Source: Planctomycetota bacterium (GTDB taxonomy: Bacteria; Planctomycetota; B15-G4; SIAN01). Taken from it: 64,000 nt of DNA. Shown piece by piece: positions 40,659-48,663 of the stretch (position 1 is the first letter of the stretch; each line of letters begins with the position of its first letter). The notes beneath the pieces are model-generated. The model did no database searches and had not been told where the DNA came from. It saw nothing but the letters and a program-made list of their open reading frames with translations. Where the stretch lies: contig JAEUIC010000025.1 of the NCBI GenBank assembly GCA_016795285.1, forward strand, positions 1 to 64,000. Direction: 5' to 3'. A program made the position numbers and the translations under genes.

Positions 40659-42065
40659 ATGGCAACCTTCTTCAAGCGCGACCCGGCCGGCCCGTGGCAC
40701 GTCGCCTACTTCGACCACGCGGGGCGCCGGCGCTACCGCTCGACCCGGACCACCGACCACCGGGCGGCCGAGCGGATCGCCGCCAAGCTCGAAGCGGACG
40801 CGGCGCTACGGCGCGAGGGTGTCATCGACGCGCGCGCGGACCAAGTGTCGCGCGAGGATCGGCGCCCCTTCGTCGACCACGTTGCGGATTACGTGAAGCA
40901 CCTGCGGCTCGCCGGCCGGGTCGACCACCATTGCCGCGACGTCGAGCGGCAGCTCCTCGAACTCGGCGCGGTCGCCAACGTCACCCGCCTCTCGGAAGTG
41001 ACCGCCGACACGGTCGAGCGCGTCCTCGAAGTTCGAAAGGGGCGCGGCAACAGAGCGCGGACGCTCAACAAGGCGCGCGGGGCGTTCCTCGCGTTCCTCC
41101 GGTGGGCCGTGAAGGTCGGACGGGCGTTCGAGCACTCCCTCGGCGTGGTCCCGCGGCTCGACGAGGCGACCGACCGCAAGCGGCGCCGCCGACCGCTCGC
41201 CACCGTCGAACTCGCGAGGCTCTTCGCCCATGCCGACACGGTCGGGCGCCGGCCGTTCTACGCGCTCGCCTACTTCTCCGGCTTGCGCCGGTCCGAGATG
41301 GCGCGCCTCACTTGGGCCGACGTCGACCTCGCCGCCGGCACGATCGTCGTGCGGGGCGGCAAGGCGAAGCACCGGGTCGACACGGTGCCGGTCCACCCCG
41401 AACTCGCGGTGCAACTGCGCCGCATCCGGCCAGAGACGCCCCACCCGTCGACCCGCGTGTTCGACTCGATCCCGAGCTTCGAGGAGCGGCTCGCCGACTT
41501 CGCCGCCGCCGGGATCAAGGGCGTCGATGACGAGGGGCGCGTCGCCGACCTGCACGCGCTGCGTGGCACGCTCGCCACCGACCTCGCCCGCAAGGGCGTC
41601 TCGGTCCAAGTCGCGCAGCGGCTCCTCCGGCACTCCGACGTCAACCTCACCCTGCGCGCCTACACGACGCTCCGGCTCGACGACTTGGCCGGCGGGCTCG
41701 GCCAGCTCGCCCCGGTCGCGCCCGACGAATCGCAGGCGCTCCCTGCGAGGCTCGCCGCTGGGGCCGAGGGGGCAGCGAACGCCAACACCAGCGCCAACAC
41801 TCGGGGCACGAAACCGTGCGTGGCGGGTGCGACTCGGTGCGACGAACGCGAGCCGCTCTCGACTCGCCGCCGCGGTCCTAACCGCCGAGCCGGGGCGATC
41901 TTGCGCCGCTCCGTGCGAGCCGCTGCGATGGTGCCGAGGGAGGGACTTGAACCCTCACGTCCTTGCGGACAGTGGATTTTGAGTCCACCGCGTCTGCCGT
42001 TCCGCCACCCCGGCCAAGTGTCGCCGGACCGCCGCCAAGTGCCGCGATCGGGCGAACGCTTGTAG
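40659..42065 (+). CDS. int: Tyrosine integrase
   Basis: 468 residues as integrated; ATG 40659 after GGAGG. An N-terminal arm and a SAM-like core-binding domain (about 60-170) precede the catalytic domain. All active-site residues are present: Arg in SGLRRSEMARLTW, Lys in RGGKAKHRVDTVPV, HALR, His in LLRHSDVNLTLR, and the nucleophile Tyr in AYTTLRLDD. After about residue 370 the protein is low-complexity (ANANTSANTRGTKP). The frame then runs through the att core and antisense to tRNA-Leu to a stop at 42065, so the last 50 residues are an accidental tail in this state. See the finding on C-terminal exchange. Confidence 0.85.
   Translation: MATFFKRDPAGPWHVAYFDHAGRRRYRSTRTTDHRAAERIAAKLEADAALRREGVIDARADQVSREDRRPFVDHVADYVKHLRLAGRVDHHCRDVERQLLELGAVANVTRLSEVTADTVERVLEVRKGRGNRARTLNKARGAFLAFLRWAVKVGRAFEHSLGVVPRLDEATDRKRRRRPLATVELARLFAHADTVGRRPFYALAYFSGLRRSEMARLTWADVDLAAGTIVVRGGKAKHRVDTVPVHPELAVQLRRIRPETPHPSTRVFDSIPSFEERLADFAAAGIKGVDDEGRVADLHALRGTLATDLARKGVSVQVAQRLLRHSDVNLTLRAYTTLRLDDLAGGLGQLAPVAPDESQALPARLAAGAEGAANANTSANTRGTKPCVAGATRCDEREPLSTRRRGPNRRAGAILRRSVRAAAMVPREGLEPSRPCGQWILSPPRLPFRHPGQVSPDRRQVPRSGERL
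41920..41986. repeat. attR core (67-bp direct repeat, right copy)
   Basis: Identical to 35266-35332. It spans the 3' part of the intact tRNA-Leu gene and 9 bp beyond its CCA end, within the integrase reading frame. Confidence 0.85.
41929..42014 (-). tRNA. tRNA-Leu (CAA), attachment site
   Basis: 86 nt. Acceptor GCCGGGG pairs with CCTCGGC (one G-U); anticodon arm GTGGA-CTCAAAA-TCCAC with anticodon CAA; a long variable arm (TGTCC-GCAA-GGACG); T-arm GAGGG-TTCAAGT-CCCTC; encoded CCA. It is kept intact because the element supplies or retains the 3' half. Confidence 0.93.
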
Positions 42066-42250
42066 CAGACGCCGCGCTCCCGATGAAGCCTGCGATCGCT
42101 TCCCCGCGGTTCGGGGAGGGCTGCCCAAGCGGAGCGCTCGATTCGGCGAAGGGGGCGCGTCTCCCCTGGGTTGCGCGATCGGTCCCCGCCGTTTGCGTTG
42201 CGTCTGCCCCACGGCGCGCACCGACGCGCGCTCGGCACGAGGAGCTCGAC

Positions 42251-45200
42251 GTGGCGGCAACGGAACGGGGCACGGTCGACGGCAACGAGGCGGTCGCATC
42301 CGTCGCCTACCGAACCAACGAGGTGATCGCGGTCTATCCGATCACGCCTTCCTCCACGATGGGAGAGCTCGCCGACGAGTGGTCCGCGAAGCGCAAGACG
42401 AACCTGTGGGGCTCGATCCCGCAGGTGATGGAGATGCAATCGGAGGCTGGAGCCGCGGGTGCCGTGCACGGCGCGCTGCAAGCCGGTTCGCTCGCGACGA
42501 CCTTCACGGCGTCGCAGGGCCTCCTGCTCATGATCCCGAACCTCTACAAGATCGCCGGCGAGCTGACCGCCTGCTGCATCCACGTCGCCGCGCGCACGGT
42601 CGCCACCCACGCGCTCTCGATCTTCGGCGACCACTCCGACGTGATGGCGTGCCGCGCGACCGGCTTCGCGCTGCTCTCGTCCGGTTCGGTCCAGGAGGCG
42701 CACGACTTCGCCTGCATCGCGCAGGCGGCGACGCTCGAGGCGCGCGTCCCCTTCCTCCACTTCTTCGATGGCTTCCGCACCTCGCACGAGGTGACCAAGA
42801 TCGAGCTGCTCGCCGACGACGACCTGCGCGCGCTGCTGCCCGACCCCGCCATCGCGGCCCATCGCATGCGCGGCCTCTCTCCCGATCGCCCGGTGGTCCG
42901 CGGCACCGCGCAGAACCCCGACACCTTCTTCCAGGCGCGCGAGGCGGCCAACCCGTTCCACGACGCGGTCGCCGGCATCGTCGAGCAGCAGATGGCGCGC
43001 TTCGCTGCGCGCACCGGGCGGCGCTACCGCCTCTACGACTACTACGGCGCGCCCGACGCCGAGCGCGTGCTGGTGGTGATGGGCTCGGGCGCGCAGACGG
43101 CGCGCGCCACCGTCGAGGCGCTGGTCGCCCGCGGCGAGAAGGTCGGCGTCCTCGCGGTGCGGCTGTTCCGTCCGTTCGCCGCCGCGACCTTCCTCGCCGC
43201 CCTCCCGCCGAGCGTGAAGTCGCTCGTCGTCCTCGATCGCACCAAGGAGCCCGGCAGCTCTGGCGAGCCGCTCTACCTCGACGTGGTGGCCGCGCTCGCC
43301 GAGCGGCCGGCGGGCGCCCTGCCGGTGCGCACGATCGGCGGCCGCTACGGCCTGTCGAGCAAGGAGTTCACCCCGGCGATGGTGAAGGCGTGCCTCGATG
43401 AGGCGCGCAAGCCCGCCCCGAAGAACCACTTCACCGTCGGCATCGTCGACGACGTCACGCACCGCTCGCTCGAGGTCGACGCCGACTTCGAGCTCGACGA
43501 GCGCGACGTGATCCGCTGCGTCTTCCACGGGCTCGGCGCCGACGGCACGGTGGGCGCCAACAAGAGCACCATCAAGATCGTCGGCGATCGCACCGACCGC
43601 GAGGTGCAGGGCTACTTCGTCTACGACTCGAAGAAGTCGGGCGCCCGCACCGTCTCCCACCTGCGCTTCGCGACGCGGCCGATCCGCACGGCCTGCCTGA
43701 TCCGCCGCGCCGGATTCGTCGCCTGCCACCAGTTCCATTTCCTCGATCGCGTCGACGTGCTCTCCGCGGCCGAACCGGGCGCCACCTTCCTGCTCAACTC
43801 GCCGTACGGCGCCGACGCCGTGTTCGAGCGGCTGCCTCGCGAGGTGCAGGAGCAGCTGATCGAGAAGCAGCTGCGCTTCTACGTGGTCGACGCCCACAAG
43901 ATCGCGCGCGAGGCGGGGCTCGATGGCCGCATCAACACGCCGATGCAGGTCTGCTTCTTCCACTTGACCGGCCTGCTGCCGATCGACGACGCCATCGCCG
44001 CGATCGAGCAGGACGTCGCCAAGAGCTACGGCAAGAAGGGCGACGAGGTCGTGCGGCGCAACGTCGTCGCGGCGCGCGCCGCGCTCGCCCACCTGCAGCA
44101 GGTCCGGCTGCCCGAGCGCGCCTCGGCGACGCGCTGGCGACCGCCGGTCGTCGCCACGCACGCGCCCGACTTCGTCCAGCGCGTCACCGCGATGATGCTC
44201 GCCGACCAGGGCGACCTGCTGCCGGTCAGCGCCTTCCCGCCCGACGGCACCTGGCCCAATGGCACCGCCCGCTTCGAGAAGCGCGACATCGCGCCGGCCG
44301 TGCCGGTCTGGGATCCGGCGATCTGCGTGCAGTGCAACAAGTGCGCCTTCGTCTGCCCGCACGCGGCGATCCGCGTCAACGTCTACCCCGAAGCGGAGCT
44401 CGCCGGCGCGCCGGCGTCGTTCCTCTCGACGCCCTACCGCGGCCGCGAGCACCCGGGCTGCCACTACACCGTGCAGGTGACGCCCGACGACTGCACCGGC
44501 TGCAAGCTCTGCGCGCTGGTCTGTCCCGCGAAGGATCGCACCGATCCGAAGCATCGCGCGCTCGAGATGGCGGCGCACGACGACGTCGCGGCGCGCGAGC
44601 GCGAGCGCTACGCCTTCTTCGAGAAGCTGCCGCTGCCCGCGCGCGAGTCGATCGAGCGCGTCGACGTGAAGGGTTCGCAGTTCCTCGCCCCGCTCTTCGA
44701 GTTCTCGGGCGCCTGCGCCGGCTGCGGCGAGACGCCCTACGTGCGGCTGCTCTCGCAGCTCTTCGGCGATCGCCTCGTGGTCGCCAACGCGACCGGTTGC
44801 AGCTCGATCTACGGCGGCAACCTGCCGACCACGCCGTGGTGCAGCGGCGCCGACGGTCGCGGCCCGGCGTGGAGCAACTCGCTCTTCGAGGACAACGCCG
44901 AGTTCGGGCTCGGCATGCGGCTCGCGTTGTCGCAGCGCGCCGCGCTCGCCCGCGAGAAGCTGCAGCTCCTCGCGCCGCAGCTGCCGGCCGAGCTGGTCAC
45001 CGCCCTCTCCGCCGCCGAGGAGCCGGGCGAAGGGGCGCGTCGCCGCCGGCGCGAGCAGGTCGAGCGGTTGCGCGTCGCGCTGGCGCGCCTCTCCTCGCCC
45101 GATGCCGCGCTGCTCGCGTCGCTGGTCGACGACCTGGTGAAGAAGAGCGTCTGGCTGGTCGGCGGCGACGGCTGGGCCTACGACATCGGGTTCGGCGGGC

Positions 45201-45802
45201 TCGACCACGTGCTGGCGAGCGGCCGCGAGGTGAAGGCGCTCGTGCTCGACACCGAGGTCTACTCGAACACCGGCGGCCAGCAGAGCAAGGCGACGCCGCT
45301 CGGCGCGTCGGCGAAGTTCGCCGTGCTCGGCAAGGAAGCGCACAAGAAGGACCTCGGCCTCATCGCGATGAGCTACGGCAACGTCTACGTCGCCTCGATC
45401 GCGTTCGGGGCGAAGGACGCGCAGGCGGTCACCGCGCTGCAGGAGGCCGAGAGCTTCCCGGGCCCCGCGCTCGTGGTCGCCTACAGCCACTGCATCGCGC
45501 ACGGCTACGACCTCTCGCACGGGCTCGACCAGCAGAAGAAGGCGGTCGAGTCGGGCATCTGGCCGCTCTACCGCTACGACCCGCGCCGCGTCGCGCAAGG
45601 GCTGCCGCCGCTGCAGCTCGACTCCGGCGCGCCGACCGTCAAGGTGCGCGACTACATGGCCGCCGAGGCGCGCTTCCGCATGATCGAGCGCGCCGACCCG
45701 GTCCGCTTCCAGAAGCTCGCCGTCGCCGCGCAAGCGGAGATGGAGCGGCGCCTCAAGGTGTACGACCACCTCGCGAAGCTCGAACTCGCGAAGCAGGGAT
45801 GA
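42251..45802 (+). CDS. nifJ: Pyruvate:ferredoxin (flavodoxin) oxidoreductase
   Basis: 1183 residues, the usual size of the single-chain homodimeric enzyme. It oxidises pyruvate plus CoA to acetyl-CoA and CO2, passing electrons to ferredoxin or flavodoxin. Domain I starts VIAVYPITPSSTMGELADEW. Two 4Fe-4S clusters are marked by CVQCNKCAFVCPH and CTGCKLCALVCP. A third set of Cys lies around CAGCGETPYVRL and ATGCSSIYGGNLP. The TPP site is in GGDGWAYDIGFGGLDHVL and NTGGQQSKATPLGA. Start GTG 42251 follows GAGGAG by 6 nt. It is coupled by ATGA to the next gene. Its presence points to anaerobic or fermentative pyruvate use. Confidence 0.96.
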   Translation: MAATERGTVDGNEAVASVAYRTNEVIAVYPITPSSTMGELADEWSAKRKTNLWGSIPQVMEMQSEAGAAGAVHGALQAGSLATTFTASQGLLLMIPNLYKIAGELTACCIHVAARTVATHALSIFGDHSDVMACRATGFALLSSGSVQEAHDFACIAQAATLEARVPFLHFFDGFRTSHEVTKIELLADDDLRALLPDPAIAAHRMRGLSPDRPVVRGTAQNPDTFFQAREAANPFHDAVAGIVEQQMARFAARTGRRYRLYDYYGAPDAERVLVVMGSGAQTARATVEALVARGEKVGVLAVRLFRPFAAATFLAALPPSVKSLVVLDRTKEPGSSGEPLYLDVVAALAERPAGALPVRTIGGRYGLSSKEFTPAMVKACLDEARKPAPKNHFTVGIVDDVTHRSLEVDADFELDERDVIRCVFHGLGADGTVGANKSTIKIVGDRTDREVQGYFVYDSKKSGARTVSHLRFATRPIRTACLIRRAGFVACHQFHFLDRVDVLSAAEPGATFLLNSPYGADAVFERLPREVQEQLIEKQLRFYVVDAHKIAREAGLDGRINTPMQVCFFHLTGLLPIDDAIAAIEQDVAKSYGKKGDEVVRRNVVAARAALAHLQQVRLPERASATRWRPPVVATHAPDFVQRVTAMMLADQGDLLPVSAFPPDGTWPNGTARFEKRDIAPAVPVWDPAICVQCNKCAFVCPHAAIRVNVYPEAELAGAPASFLSTPYRGREHPGCHYTVQVTPDDCTGCKLCALVCPAKDRTDPKHRALEMAAHDDVAARERERYAFFEKLPLPARESIERVDVKGSQFLAPLFEFSGACAGCGETPYVRLLSQLFGDRLVVANATGCSSIYGGNLPTTPWCSGADGRGPAWSNSLFEDNAEFGLGMRLALSQRAALAREKLQLLAPQLPAELVTALSAAEEPGEGARRRRREQVERLRVALARLSSPDAALLASLVDDLVKKSVWLVGGDGWAYDIGFGGLDHVLASGREVKALVLDTEVYSNTGGQQSKATPLGASAKFAVLGKEAHKKDLGLIAMSYGNVYVASIAFGAKDAQAVTALQEAESFPGPALVVAYSHCIAHGYDLSHGLDQQKKAVESGIWPLYRYDPRRVAQGLPPLQLDSGAPTVKVRDYMAAEARFRMIERADPVRFQKLAVAAQAEMERRLKVYDHLAKLELAKQG

Positions 45803-46803
45803 CTGCCATGGACCTCTCCACCCGCTGGCTCGGCTTCACGCTCCCCCACCCGATCGTCCCGGGCGCGAGCCCGCTCGCCGACGACCTCGACGGCGTGCGC
45901 CGCCTCGAGGATGCCGGCGCGCCGCTGATCGCGCTCCGCTCGCTCTTCGAGGAGCAGGTGGTCGGCGAGCAGCTCGCGTTCCACCGCGCCTCCGACGGCC
46001 ACGCCGACTCCTACGCGGAAGCGGGCAGCTTCCTGCCGATGGGCGGCGACTTCGTGTTCGGCCCGGAGGAGTACCTCGAGCACCTCGAGCGGGTGAAGCG
46101 CGCGGTCAGCGTGCCGGTGATCGGCTCGCTGAACGGGACCACGCCGGAGGGCTGGACCGACTTCGCCGCCCGCATCGAGCAAGCGGGTGCCGACGCCCTC
46201 GAACTGAACCTCTACGACCTCGCCACCGAGGTCGAGCGGCCCGCCGCCGCCATCGAGGAGGCGCTCGTCGACGTGGTCACCGCGGTGCGCCGCCGCATCC
46301 GCATCCCGCTCGCGGTGAAGCTCTCGCCCTTCTTCACCTCGCTGCCGCACGTCGCCGCGCGGGTCACGGCCGCCGGCGCCGACGCGCTGGTGCTCTTCAA
46401 CCGCTTCTACCAGCCCGACATCGACCCGGCCGCGCTCGAGGTCGCCCCGCTCTTGCGCCTCTCGACCTCCGCCGAGCTCAACCTGCGCTTGCGCTGGATC
46501 GCGATCCTGCACGGACGCGTCGCGGCGCAGCTCGCGCTGACCGGCGGCGTCCATCGCGGGGTCGACGTCGTGAAGGCGCTGCAGTGCGGCGCGCAGGTCG
46601 TGCAGGTGGTCTCGGCGCTGCTGATGCACGGCGCCGCCCATCTCGCCACGCTGACGCGCGAGCTCTGCAGCTGGCTCGAGGAGCACGACTGGCGCGCGGT
46701 GGCGCCGATGATCGGCACGATGAGCCATCGCCACTGCCCGGCCCCGCGCGAACTCGAGCGCGCCAACTACGCGAAGGTGCTGCGCAGCTGGTTGCCGGCC
46801 TGA
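45799..46803 (+). CDS. Dihydroorotate-dehydrogenase-like protein
   Basis: 334 residues. FMN TIM-barrel of the PyrD superfamily: WLGFTLPHPIVPGASPLADD, VSVPVIGSLNGTTPEGWTDF, ADALELNLYDL, PLAVKLSPFF, LALTGGVHRGVDVVKALQCG. This subgroup occurs directly after nifJ in many bacteria and is probably not the pyrimidine enzyme, but an uncharacterised oxidoreductase linked to the pyruvate oxidoreductase. Start ATG 45799 overlaps the nifJ stop; ATG 45808 is an alternative. Confidence 0.85.
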   Translation: MTAMDLSTRWLGFTLPHPIVPGASPLADDLDGVRRLEDAGAPLIALRSLFEEQVVGEQLAFHRASDGHADSYAEAGSFLPMGGDFVFGPEEYLEHLERVKRAVSVPVIGSLNGTTPEGWTDFAARIEQAGADALELNLYDLATEVERPAAAIEEALVDVVTAVRRRIRIPLAVKLSPFFTSLPHVAARVTAAGADALVLFNRFYQPDIDPAALEVAPLLRLSTSAELNLRLRWIAILHGRVAAQLALTGGVHRGVDVVKALQCGAQVVQVVSALLMHGAAHLATLTRELCSWLEEHDWRAVAPMIGTMSHRHCPAPRELERANYAKVLRSWLPA

Positions 46804-46831
46804 ACGCGCCCGGCCCGCCACCCCGCGCGGC

Positions 46832-47569
46832 TCACGCGGGGAAGAGCAGGGCGTCGAGCCCGACCACCAGGCGGTCGAGCGCGCCGACCTTGCGGCACGC
46901 GAGCAGCACGCCCGGCATGTAGGCCTCGCGCGAATAGGCGACGTGCCGGATCTCGAGCTTCTGCCCGACCTCGCCGAGCAGCACCGACTGCTCCGCGACG
47001 ACGCCGGGCAGGCGGATGCTGTGGATCGCGATCGCGTCGCGCGTCTCGCCGCGCGCCGGCCCGCCGCCCGCCACCGCGCCGGGCGCGACTCCGGCCGCCG
47101 CGCGCGCCGCCGCCATGCGCGCCGCCGTCGCGGCCGCGGTGCCGCTCGGCGCGTCGACCTTGCCCGCGTGGTGCGCCTCGACGATCTCGGCATGGCGCAG
47201 GTGGCGCGCCGCGAGCTCGGCGAAGCGCATCATCAGGACCGCGCCGATCGCGAAGTTGGGCGCGACGATCCCGCCGCGACGCGCCGCCGTGCAGGCGGCG
47301 GCGAGCTGCTGCAGCGCCGCGCCGTCGAGGCCGCTCGTGCCGATCACCGGCGCGGCACCTGCCGCCACGATCGTGAGCGCATGGTCGAGCGCGACCGCCG
47401 GCAGCGTGAAGTCGACGACCACCTCGGCGCCGCTCTCGGCGATCGAGCGCGCGAGCGGGTCGCCGCGGCCAGCGCGCCCGACCAGCGCGAGGTCGCCCGA
47501 CTTCTCGATCGCCTCGCAGGCGAGCCGCCCCATGCGGCCGTGCGCGCCGTTCACGAGGACGCGGATCAT
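46832..47569 (-). CDS. dapB: 4-hydroxy-tetrahydrodipicolinate reductase
   Basis: 245 residues. It reduces 4-hydroxy-tetrahydrodipicolinate with NAD(P)H on the way to diaminopimelate and lysine. The NAD loop is VLVNGAHGRMGRL; the catalytic stretch EAHHAGKVDAPSGTA has the conserved HH and K. The ending LEIRHVAYSREAYMPGVLLA is also typical. ATG 47569 overlaps ddl by 4 bp, so cell-wall precursor genes are coupled: diaminopimelate and D-Ala-D-Ala. Confidence 0.95.
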   Translation of the reverse strand: MIRVLVNGAHGRMGRLACEAIEKSGDLALVGRAGRGDPLARSIAESGAEVVVDFTLPAVALDHALTIVAAGAAPVIGTSGLDGAALQQLAAACTAARRGGIVAPNFAIGAVLMMRFAELAARHLRHAEIVEAHHAGKVDAPSGTAAATAARMAAARAAAGVAPGAVAGGGPARGETRDAIAIHSIRLPGVVAEQSVLLGEVGQKLEIRHVAYSREAYMPGVLLACRKVGALDRLVVGLDALLFPA

Positions 47570-48636
47570 CGCGGCGTCGCCACGCGCGCCCGCGCCGCGC
47601 CGAGCGCCCGCTCGACGAGGCGGCGGAACAGCGCCGGCAGCTCCCACCCGGCGGCGCGCGCCGCCTTCGGGAAGAGCGATTCGCGCGTGAGTCCCGGCAG
47701 CGAGTTGAGCTCGAGGAACCACGGCACGCCGTCGCGCAGGATGAAGTCGACGCGCGCGAATCCGCTGGCGCCGAGCGCGCGATACGCCTCGACCGCCGCC
47801 GCCTGGATGCGCGCGAGCGCGGAGGTCGGCAGCGGCGCCGGACAGATCTCGTCGCTGGCGCCCGGCGTGTACTTCGCCTCGAGATCGAACAGCCCGCCGT
47901 GGCGCGGCCGGATCAGGATCGGCGGGAACGGCTCGATCCCCTCTTCCGCGTCGCCGACCAGCGCGCAGGTCACCTCGTCGCCCTCGATCTGCTCCTCGAC
48001 CAGCACGCCGCTCGCCCCCTCCACCGCGGCGGCGCGCGCCACCGCCGCCGGCAGTTCACCCCGCGCCGTCACGCGCGAGAGGCCGAAGCTCGAGCCGCCG
48101 TCGACCGGCTTCACGATCAGCGGCAGCGGCAGGTGCGCGACGCGCGCGAGCAGCCGCTCGCCGTCGCGGCACTCGCCGGGAGCGAAGGCGACGCCGCGCG
48201 GCAAGCGCAGCGTGGTCGCCCCCATCAGCAGCTCCTTGCTGCGCTGCTTGTCCATCGCGAGCGCCGAGGCGAGCACGCCCGATCCGACGCACGGCTTGCC
48301 GAGCACGCGCAGCAAGCCCTGCAGCGACCCATCCTCGCCCATCCGACCGTGCACGATCGGGAAGCCGACGTCGCAGTCGCGCGCCAGCCGCTCGAGCGCG
48401 GCGAAGAACGGCAGCGGCGCACCGCTCCCGCTCGCGAGAGCGCTCGCTTCCTGCTCGCGCGCCTTGCCCGGCTCGAGGCGCGCGCAGGCGACCCGCCCAT
48501 CGCGCCGCCAGTGGAACGCATCCACCGCGAGGCCGCCCGCCGACAGCCAACCGATCAGGCCATCGGCGCTGCGGATCGAGATCTCGTGCTCGGCGGACGG
48601 GCCGCCGAACCACACCGCCACCCTCGTTGCCACCAT
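47566..48636 (-). CDS. ddl: D-alanine--D-alanine ligase
   Basis: 356 residues. ATP-grasp ligase that makes D-Ala-D-Ala for peptidoglycan. It has FGGPSAEHEISIRSA at the N-terminus, DVGFPIVHGRMGEDGSLQGL (substrate/omega region), LPLIVKPVDGGSSFGLSRV (ATP-grasp Lys), and FARVDFILRDGVPWFLELNS with the Mg ligands E and N, followed by LPGLTRESLFP. This supports a peptidoglycan-making organism. Confidence 0.95.
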   Translation of the reverse strand: MVATRVAVWFGGPSAEHEISIRSADGLIGWLSAGGLAVDAFHWRRDGRVACARLEPGKAREQEASALASGSGAPLPFFAALERLARDCDVGFPIVHGRMGEDGSLQGLLRVLGKPCVGSGVLASALAMDKQRSKELLMGATTLRLPRGVAFAPGECRDGERLLARVAHLPLPLIVKPVDGGSSFGLSRVTARGELPAAVARAAAVEGASGVLVEEQIEGDEVTCALVGDAEEGIEPFPPILIRPRHGGLFDLEAKYTPGASDEICPAPLPTSALARIQAAAVEAYRALGASGFARVDFILRDGVPWFLELNSLPGLTRESLFPKAARAAGWELPALFRRLVERALGAARARVATPR

Positions 48637-48663
48637 GGCGCGGGAGTGTAGCGCGCGGCCCGC

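Larger units (their letters stand above)
35266..41986 (+). mobile_element. Integrative element in tRNA-Leu (tyrosine integrase)
   Basis: A 6.65-kb insertion lies between two identical 67-bp repeats (35266-35332 and 41920-41986). The right copy is part of an intact tRNA-Leu and the left copy is only its 3' fragment. It contains a tyrosine integrase beside the intact tRNA, an XRE regulator, an excisionase-type HTH protein, a replication-like protein, several unknown small proteins and a low-GC membrane cargo gene. No structural phage genes are present, so it looks like a satellite or integrative plasmid rather than a complete prophage. Most genes run left to right with ATGA overlaps. Confidence 0.85.

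Noticed and set aside
41934..41999. Peptide MVPREGLEPSRPCGQWILSP at the integrase end as a real domain
   Set aside because: It is the antisense translation of tRNA-Leu, a well-known spurious peptide; only the frame continuity through it is of interest.
41660..45769. 1369-codon open frame on the minus strand antisense to nifJ
   Set aside because: An artefact of GC-rich codon bias: Arg/Glu/Asp/His-rich product with no domain; nifJ on the plus strand is unmistakable.
45799..46803. Calling this gene pyrD
   Set aside because: It belongs to the nifJ-associated dihydroorotate-dehydrogenase-like group; a pyrimidine role is not supported by context.
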